Shown one piece after another: positions 5,491-10,170 of a DNA stretch of 10,170 nucleotides. The stretch lies in contig SHZG01000076.1 in assembly GCA_009692395.1 (NCBI GenBank), positions 1 through 10,170 on the forward strand, given 5' to 3'. The DNA is from Methylococcales bacterium. Lineage in GTDB: Bacteria; Pseudomonadota; Gammaproteobacteria; Methylococcales; Methylomonadaceae. The translations under genes and the position numbers were made by a program. Each line of letters begins with the position of its first letter. Within the stretch, counting starts at the first letter, position 1. The notes under the pieces are model-generated. The model did not search any database. It worked only from the letters and a program-made list of their open reading frames with translations, and was not told the origin of the DNA.

Positions 5491-6984
5491 ATGCGTTTAA
5501 AAAGCTGGTATTCCAGTAATCAATTTATTGTATTAATTATTGCCACAGGCTCTTTTGTTGGCATCAATAATATTGCCAATGCAGAAGAAAAGAAAACCTA
5601 CAGTAAACCGCCGTTTTCTGTTTTTTCCAGTCAACTATCAGATGCCTTATTGGGCAATGATAAATATGAAAAATCCTTATGGAATTTGCATGACGCGCTC
5701 ACGTTACCCGAATGGTTATCTGCGTCAGTAGAACAGCGCACCCGTTACGAAACGATGGACGCGAATTATAAAGCGGGTAGCAAAGGGGGCGATCAACAAA
5801 TTCCACTGCAAACCGATGTATTTTTAGAAGCACGTTTTAAAAATTTTCGTTTGGGTGGTGAGTTTTTGGATGCACGGCAATTTGGCGCAGATTCAGGCTC
5901 AGGCGTTAATAATACTCAAGTTGACGCAGCTGATTTACTGCAAGGTTATTTGGCGTGGTCAAATAAAAATTTATTTGAAAGTGGCTTAGGCACAGAAGTC
6001 ATTTCTGGACGACAAACCTTAAATTTTGGCAGTCGGCGTTTGGTGGCAAGAAATGCGTTTCGTAATACCATTAACAGCTTTGATGGTGTACGGGTGCGAG
6101 TGCTTGATGATGACAACTGGCAGTTTAACGCCTTTGTGTCGATGCCTGTCAATCGCTATCCAACGGCAAGTAACGCGCTACTTAATAACCACATGACCTT
6201 TGATCGCGCCGATGGTCACACTTGGTTTTCGGGTGGGTTTTTGGAGTTGACTGATATAGCGTGGGGGATTAACAACGAGCTTTATGTGTATCATCTTGAT
6301 GAAGGCGATAGTAAAAAAAATCAAACGCGTAATCGGCGTTATTTCACCACAGGCACACGTTTTTATAGCAAACCCACTAAGGCAAAATTTGATTTTCAAT
6401 TTGAAAGCATCGGTCAATTTGGTACAGTGCGTGCACTCACTGATCCCAGTGACGGTAAGAATTTATCGCATACCGCGTGGTATCAACATATTGATATAGG
6501 CTACACGGTCGATATGCCGTGGAAACCCCATCTTGGAGTGGAATACGATTATGCCAGCGGGGACAAAAATACGAACGATGGTAAAGATCAGCGTTTTGAT
6601 ACCTTGTACGGTGCGCGGCGTTTTGATTATGGCCCGACGGGTATTTATGGGGCATTTGCGCGTAGCAATATGAACAGCCCTGGGTATCGACTGGGTTTTA
6701 CGCCGCTTGCCAATGTACAAACCACGCTGAGTCATCGGTTTTTCTGGTTAGCGCAACGTACAGATGCGTGGACGACCGCAAATTTGCAAGATAAAACGGG
6801 GAATAGCGGGGATTTTGTCGGTCAGCAACTGGATGTATCCACCCGTTGGGATGTGAACAGCAGTGTAAATCTGGAAACGGGCTGGACACATTTGTTTAAA
6901 GGACGATTTGCAAAAACTGCCCCGAATGCGCCCGATGGGCAGGACATTAATTATTTTTATGTGCAGAGTTTGTTGCGGTTTTAG
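5491..6984 (+). CDS. Outer-membrane beta-barrel, alginate-export family
   Basis: This is a 497-residue outer-membrane protein. A long signal peptide (hydrophobic core at about 11-25) ends with cleavage after ANA at 31. The mature part alternates polar and aromatic residues in beta strands. It shows landmarks typical of Alginate_exp (AlgE-like) proteins: LPEWLSASVEQRTRYE near the N-terminus, repeated R/D/G-rich strands, GVEYDYASGD, YGPTGIYGAF, and a final strand ending in Phe, as required for BAM assembly. AlgE exports alginate, but many members of the family sit far from alginate genes and act as general anion-selective channels. There are no alginate biosynthesis genes here. The start follows AAAGAGG by five bases. 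The gene ends 8 bp before modA, so an outer-membrane anion pore serving the ABC importer is the favoured inference. Confidence 0.82.
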   Translation: MRLKSWYSSNQFIVLIIATGSFVGINNIANAEEKKTYSKPPFSVFSSQLSDALLGNDKYEKSLWNLHDALTLPEWLSASVEQRTRYETMDANYKAGSKGGDQQIPLQTDVFLEARFKNFRLGGEFLDARQFGADSGSGVNNTQVDAADLLQGYLAWSNKNLFESGLGTEVISGRQTLNFGSRRLVARNAFRNTINSFDGVRVRVLDDDNWQFNAFVSMPVNRYPTASNALLNNHMTFDRADGHTWFSGGFLELTDIAWGINNELYVYHLDEGDSKKNQTRNRRYFTTGTRFYSKPTKAKFDFQFESIGQFGTVRALTDPSDGKNLSHTAWYQHIDIGYTVDMPWKPHLGVEYDYASGDKNTNDGKDQRFDTLYGARRFDYGPTGIYGAFARSNMNSPGYRLGFTPLANVQTTLSHRFFWLAQRTDAWTTANLQDKTGNSGDFVGQQLDVSTRWDVNSSVNLETGWTHLFKGRFAKTAPNAPDGQDINYFYVQSLLRF

Positions 6985-6992
6985 GGGCTATT

Positions 6993-7874
6993 ATGTTTTT
7001 CAATAAATTCATAAGTTATCTAGTTCCTACGCGCGGCGTGGGAATTTATACAGACCGTGCTGCGGTCTGTTCAACGCGGCGCGTTGACACTGCATTCCCA
7101 CGCGGCGCGTGGGAACGAGGAATTCGTTTGCTAACCGTCATGGGTTTATTGACTATTAGCACGATAAGCCAAGCGGAAATAACGCTGGTAGCGGTTGCAT
7201 CCGATTTTACCAAACCGATGACAGAAATTGTCGCCGAATTTGAAAAAGCCACAGGACACATTGCCCAATTGTCGTTTGGTTCTTCGGGTAAATCGTTTGC
7301 TCAAATTCAAAGTGGTGCGCCATTTGAAGTGTATTTGTCAGCCAGTGAACAATATCCACTGGAACTGGAAAAATCAGGTTTTGCTGTTGCCGATAGTCGT
7401 TTTATTTTCGCGATTGGCAAATTAGTGCTGTGGTCGAAGACGGATAATGATGTCGATGATAAAGGTGAAATTCTAAGCAAAGGCGGTTTTAAACATCTTG
7501 CGATAGCCGATCCTAGCCACGCGCCTTATGGTGTATTCGCGGTTGAAGTCTTAAAAAATCTAGGCTTACTCGATAAAATAGAACCCTTGTTTGTGCAAGG
7601 TGAAAATATTGCGCAAACCTTTCAATTTGTCAGCACAGGCAATGCTGAATTAGGATTCGTTGCCTTTGCACAAGTGATTGACACTAACACAGGAAAAATT
7701 GGTAGCGGTTCAGGTTGGTTGGTGCCGACTAATCTACATAGCCCCTTTAAACAAACTGCCGTGTTGTTAAAAAAGGGCGCGGAAAATCGGGCGGCGATTG
7801 CGTTAATCGCATTTCTTAAATCACCGACAGCATTAGCGATTATTAAAAAATATGGCTTTGGTTTACCTGACTGA
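6993..7874 (+). CDS. modA: Molybdate-type ABC substrate-binding protein with repeat in signal peptide
   Basis: This periplasmic binding protein is of the ModA family (PBP type 2). The mature region starts near E62 and is about 232 residues, the normal ModA length. It carries VAVASDF at the first anion-binding loop, LSFGSSGKSFAQIQSGAPFEVYLSA, the IADPSHAPYG loop, and GNAELGFVAFAQV near the hinge. Molybdate or tungstate is the likely ligand; a related oxyanion is possible. The N-terminus is odd. Residues 11-43 (7023-7121) translate a block of four palindromes, including FPRGAWERG, placed between MFFNKFISYL and IRLLTVMGLLTISTISQA. Removing it leaves an ordinary signal peptide. The start at 6993 is chosen because AGGGG lies six bases upstream. 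An alternative ATG at 7140 would leave a signal peptide too short and without positive charge. The gene overlaps modB by one base. Confidence 0.85.
   Translation: MFFNKFISYLVPTRGVGIYTDRAAVCSTRRVDTAFPRGAWERGIRLLTVMGLLTISTISQAEITLVAVASDFTKPMTEIVAEFEKATGHIAQLSFGSSGKSFAQIQSGAPFEVYLSASEQYPLELEKSGFAVADSRFIFAIGKLVLWSKTDNDVDDKGEILSKGGFKHLAIADPSHAPYGVFAVEVLKNLGLLDKIEPLFVQGENIAQTFQFVSTGNAELGFVAFAQVIDTNTGKIGSGSGWLVPTNLHSPFKQTAVLLKKGAENRAAIALIAFLKSPTALAIIKKYGFGLPD
7023..7121. repeat. Four-hairpin palindromic (REP/MITE-like) element inside modA
   Basis: Four inverted repeats stand in a row. They are TTCCTACGC/GCGTGGGAA (7024-7044, one imperfect pair), ACAGACCG/CGGTCTGT (7050-7070), TCAACGC/GCGTTGA (7071-7087) and TTCCCACGC/GCGTGGGAA (7095-7115). 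The outer two are the same motif, so the whole block is bracketed by related palindromes. The 99-bp block has no stop in the modA frame. The motif TTCCCACGC-n-GCGTGGGAA is one I recall as a dispersed repeat in many gammaproteobacteria and cyanobacteria. Exact borders are inferred from where signal-peptide-like sequence resumes. Confidence 0.85.
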
Positions 7875-8557
7875 TGCTAAGCGCGGCTGATATTGATACC
7901 TTATGGCTAACATTTAAAGTCGCTAGCCTTGCCACGATAATTTTATTATTGCTAGGCACGCCATTGGCTTGGTGGCTAGTCCGCTCACCGTTTCGCTGGA
8001 AAAGTATTTGCAATGCCTTAGTGGCGTTGCCGATTGTCTTGCCGCCGTCAGTATTGGGTTTTTATTTGCTAATATTAATGAGTCCTACGGGTGTCGTGGG
8101 ACGATTAACCACTGCCGTAGGCTTAGGAACATTGCCATTTACCTTTACAGGTTTAGTGGTGGCATCGGTGCTGTATTCCATGCCGTTTGTGGTGCAACCA
8201 TTACAAACAGCCTTTACTGCGATTGGCAACACACCCTTAGAAGCAGCAGCAACGTTACGCGCTAGTCCATTAAATACCTTTTTCACCGTCGTTTTGCCAT
8301 TGTCACGTTCTGGATTTTTAACAGCGGCCATTTTAGGATTTACTCATACCGTAGGTGAATTTGGCGTGGTGTTAATGGTCGGTGGTAATATCCCTAATAG
8401 AACCCGCGTGGTATCGGTGCAGATTTATAATCACGTTGAAGCGATGGAATATAGCCAAGCACACGGTTTAGCGGGTGTCTTGTTAGGGTTTTCATTTTTG
8501 GTGTTACTGTTGTTGTATAGCACGTTAAAAACTAACCCCGTGTCGCCGCTAAAATAA
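7874..8557 (+). CDS. modB: Molybdate ABC transporter permease
   Basis: This 227-residue integral inner-membrane protein is of ModB type, with five or six hydrophobic segments and the usual family length. The cytoplasmic coupling helix is clear as the EAA motif EAAATLRASPLNTFFTVVLP (123-142), which docks onto the ATPase. Other family features are LPIVLPPSVLGFYLL after the second segment and GEFGVVLMVGGNIPNRTRV in the C-terminal third. It would form the homodimeric channel through which ModA delivers its anion. The ATG at 7874 shares a base with the modA stop (TGATG), which indicates coupled translation. It is separated from modC by 53 bp holding a long palindrome. Confidence 0.92.
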   Translation: MLSAADIDTLWLTFKVASLATIILLLLGTPLAWWLVRSPFRWKSICNALVALPIVLPPSVLGFYLLILMSPTGVVGRLTTAVGLGTLPFTFTGLVVASVLYSMPFVVQPLQTAFTAIGNTPLEAAATLRASPLNTFFTVVLPLSRSGFLTAAILGFTHTVGEFGVVLMVGGNIPNRTRVVSVQIYNHVEAMEYSQAHGLAGVLLGFSFLVLLLLYSTLKTNPVSPLK

Positions 8558-8564
8558 CGATAGC

Positions 8565-8595
8565 GACCTGCGAGGTTTTAAAAACCTCGCAGGTC
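8565..8595. repeat. 31-bp palindrome between modB and modC
   Basis: GACCTGCGAGGTTTT (8565-8579) is followed by a single A and its perfect 15-base complement (8581-8595). It occupies most of the gap and ends about six bases before the modC ribosome site (AGGGAG, 8601-8606). No T-run follows, so full termination is unlikely; it could attenuate or protect the mRNA. I recall the motif ACCTGCGAGGTTTT as a dispersed repeat in several genomes of this kind. Confidence 0.85.
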
Positions 8596-8610
8596 TTCTA
8601 AGGGAGTCTT

Positions 8611-9690
8611 ATGACTGAAAAGATCATCGCCCAATTCAAACTTGATTACGGTACGTTTAAATTAGACGTAGATTTACAGTTGCCCAGTTCAGGCATCACT
8701 GTGTTATTTGGGCATTCAGGCTCAGGAAAAACCACTTTATTGCGGTGCATCGCAGGCTTGCAACACGCACAGCACGGGTTTTTATCTATCAATGGCAAGC
8801 TCTGGCAAGACAGCAACCAGCAATTATTTTTGCCTACCCATAAACGTTCGCTAGGCTATGTGTTTCAAGATGCAAACCTATTTGCCCATTTAACGGTACG
8901 GGGTAATTTATGTTATGGCTTAAAACGCATCGGGCAAACCGCTACAACCAAAAAATTTAACCAAGTGATTGAGTTGTTAGGCATCGAACACTTACTAGAA
9001 AGAATGCCAGAATGCTTGTCAGGTGGTGAACGCCAACGGGTCGCCATTGCGCGCGCCTTGGTATTAAATCCTGACATCTTGCTGATGGATGAACCACTAG
9101 CCTCGTTAGATTTTAAGCGGAAACAAGAAATTCTGCCTTTTCTAACACGGCTACATAATGAACTTAATATTCCCCTGTTATATGTCACCCATTCCCAGCA
9201 AGAAGTCGCCCAATTAGCCGATTATTTAGTGTTATTAGCCGATGGCAAAGTCCAAGCGGCGGGGTTATTAGCAGACACACTCAGCCGTTTATACCTACCG
9301 CACGCACAAGACAGACAAGCCGCCAGTGTGTGGCACGTCACCGTTATGGAGCATGAACCCGCTTATCATCTGACGCGCGTCGCGTTTGCAGGCGGTGACC
9401 TGAGTGTGCCTGTGATTGATGCCCCGCTGGGTACTGCATTACGCATTCAAATTTACGCCCGTGATGTCAGTATTACCCTCGAAGTCGCCAAAACAACCAG
9501 TATTCTCAACGTATTACCCGCGACTATTACTGATATTGTCGATGATGAAACGGGGCAAAGTCTGATACGTCTGCGAGTCGGTAATCAGCCATTATTAGCG
9601 CACATTACCCGCAAGTCAGCACAAAAACTGGCGTTGCAAACTGGCATGATGGTTTATGTACAAATCAAAGGTACATCTATTTTAAATTAA
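8611..9690 (+). CDS. modC: Molybdate ABC transporter ATP-binding protein
   Basis: This is a 359-residue cytoplasmic ATPase with all ABC motifs: Walker A GHSGSGKT (34-41), Q-loop VFQDANLF (84-91), signature LSGGERQR (136-143), Walker B ILLMDEP (156-162), D-loop SLD, and switch His194 in YVTHSQQE. The C-terminal third, about 290-357 (SILNVLPATITDI to VQIKGTSIL), is a TOBE/Mop molybdate-binding domain, which in known ModC proteins senses intracellular molybdate and can inhibit transport. Length and domain order are normal for ModC, and this gene is the strongest evidence that the importer handles molybdate or tungstate rather than sulfate. ATG at 8611 is preceded by AGGGAG. It directly follows modB and the palindrome at 8565-8595. 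Confidence 0.93.
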   Translation: MTEKIIAQFKLDYGTFKLDVDLQLPSSGITVLFGHSGSGKTTLLRCIAGLQHAQHGFLSINGKLWQDSNQQLFLPTHKRSLGYVFQDANLFAHLTVRGNLCYGLKRIGQTATTKKFNQVIELLGIEHLLERMPECLSGGERQRVAIARALVLNPDILLMDEPLASLDFKRKQEILPFLTRLHNELNIPLLYVTHSQQEVAQLADYLVLLADGKVQAAGLLADTLSRLYLPHAQDRQAASVWHVTVMEHEPAYHLTRVAFAGGDLSVPVIDAPLGTALRIQIYARDVSITLEVAKTTSILNVLPATITDIVDDETGQSLIRLRVGNQPLLAHITRKSAQKLALQTGMMVYVQIKGTSILN

Positions 9691-9704
9691 CCTAGGAGCA
9701 TCAC

Positions 9705-9992
9705 ATGAATAACTGCCCATCTTGTGGTTACGAACGTAACAAAACTGACCTGCGCTGCCCTGAATGCGGCGTATTTTATCCAACCATTGCAGAATTAATT
9801 GCCGAAGAAGAAGCTTATGAAGCCGCGCATTCCTTGCGTGGGCGTTGGCAAAAAATCTTTGAATCCGCTGATAAAAAACACGCCTTATTAACAGAATTAA
9901 AACACATCGTGGCAGATTTATCGACAAAAGTCCGCTTTACCCTGTTTGTTATTTTTGTATTTGTATTCGCATTAATTATTACCGTGCTATAG
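9705..9992 (+). CDS. Zinc-ribbon small membrane protein
   Basis: This is a 95-residue protein. The N-terminus holds a zinc ribbon with two CxxC knuckles (CPSC at 4-7 and CPEC at 18-21). An acidic, then basic, helical middle follows, and one hydrophobic C-terminal segment at about 78-95 (FTLFVIFVFVFALIITVL) runs to the very end. This is a tail-anchored layout with the ribbon expected in the cytoplasm. I do not recognise a named family. The ribosome site AGGAG lies seven bases before ATG, and the gene starts 14 bp after modC, so it is probably co-transcribed with the importer. A role linked to molybdate is only guilt by association; it could equally be an unrelated passenger. Confidence 0.75.
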   Translation: MNNCPSCGYERNKTDLRCPECGVFYPTIAELIAEEEAYEAAHSLRGRWQKIFESADKKHALLTELKHIVADLSTKVRFTLFVIFVFVFALIITVL

Positions 9993-10010
9993 GCACAAAG
10001 GAAAATCATC

Positions 10011-10023
10011 ATGTTAAAAATAG
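10011..10023 (+). pseudogene. Start of a gene cut off by the IS1-family insertion
   Basis: ATG at 10011 is preceded by AAAGGA at a normal distance, 18 bp after the zinc-ribbon gene stop. It reads M-L-K-I and then enters the insertion-sequence end, hitting TAG at 10026-10028. The spacing and ribosome site fit a further gene of the same transcription unit whose remainder would lie beyond the element, outside the window. Its product cannot be told from four codons. Confidence 0.5.
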
Positions 10024-10170
10024 GGTAGTGGGTTAAATCTGTGATGATAGATTAAAATCACGGGCAGAATAAAATCACACTTACCTAAAAGACCTTATGA
10101 GCTGCTACCAAGAAATCACCTGTCCATTCTGTAAAAGTAACCAGATTGGCAAGTCAGGACGCAATGCAAC
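10024..10170 (+). mobile_element. IS1-family element, left end (continues past the window)
   Basis: The transposase start at 10097 marks an IS1-type element. The left terminal repeat probably begins near 10024 with GGTAGTGGGTTAAATCTG; family ends begin with GGT and the first gene lies some tens of bases inside, as here. The exact end and the target duplication cannot be fixed because the right end is outside the window. GTGAT/ATCAC (10041-10061) could form a small hairpin in the leader. Confidence 0.65.
10097..10170 (+). CDS. IS1-family transposase, N-terminal part (InsA-like)
   Basis: ATG at 10097 opens a frame that runs to the window end, giving 24 residues beginning MSCYQEITCPFCKSNQIGK. 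The CPFC knuckle followed by KSGRNA matches the zinc-finger N-terminus of IS1-family InsA-type proteins, where the finger binds the terminal repeats. In IS1 the transposase is made by frameshift from insA to insB; in several related elements it is one frame, and which applies here cannot be seen. No strong ribosome site precedes it, as is common for IS genes. Only the start is visible, so integrity is unknown. Confidence 0.75.
   Translation, partial: MSCYQEITCPFCKSNQIGKSGRNA

Noticed and set aside
6178..6735. Several overlapping open frames on both strands inside the beta-barrel gene
   Set aside because: The alginate-export-type frame explains the whole stretch; the others have no motifs or translation signals.
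5491..6984. Alginate biosynthesis locus
   Set aside because: The barrel is of the alginate-export family, but no alg genes are nearby and its tight neighbours are modABC.
8565..8595. Terminator between modB and modC
   Set aside because: The stem is strong but no T-run follows (TTCTAAGGG), and modC has its ribosome site directly after it.

Overview
The window looks like the chromosome of a moderately AT-rich gammaproteobacterium. A sulfur-oxidiser or methanotroph-like lineage (Thiotrichales, Beggiatoales or Methylococcales) fits the dispersed palindromes, whose translated form 'FPRGAWERG' I recall from such genomes. This placement is inference from style and repeats, not from a marker gene.

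Left part (1-990) is the wreck of IS110-family insertion sequences. The 5' part of a transposase gene lies on the plus strand and is open at the window start. It is fused at about 410/411 to the 5' end of a second, nearly identical copy on the minus strand, giving 145-bp inverted arms. Upstream of the second copy the minus strand holds a short 5' stem-loop followed by two larger stem/internal-loop structures, each built around the same 18-bp hairpin. This is the layout of an IS110 bridge RNA. A perfect 28-bp palindrome lies further right.

Region 990-2033 carries two minus-strand genes: a 64-residue single-span membrane protein and a 157-residue lipoprotein (possibly DUF6694). A strong plus-strand terminator between them has no gene in front of it, so a small RNA is possible.

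From 2139 to about 10010 everything reads rightwards in a tightly packed run. It contains two overlapping dynamin-like GTPase genes, an outer-membrane beta-barrel of the alginate-export family, modA, modB and modC (a molybdate-type ABC importer), and a small zinc-ribbon membrane protein. No convincing terminator is visible between them, so they may share a transcript. The barrel gene ends 8 bp before modA, modA and modB overlap by one base, and modC follows modB after a 31-bp palindrome. The barrel could supply the outer-membrane step of anion uptake, with ModA binding in the periplasm and ModB2C2 importing at the inner membrane. The role of the GTPases is unknown.

Two insertions stand out. 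A 99-bp block of four consecutive hairpins sits in frame inside the modA signal-peptide region. At the right edge an IS1-family element, of which only the left end and transposase start are in the window, interrupts the next gene after its fourth codon.
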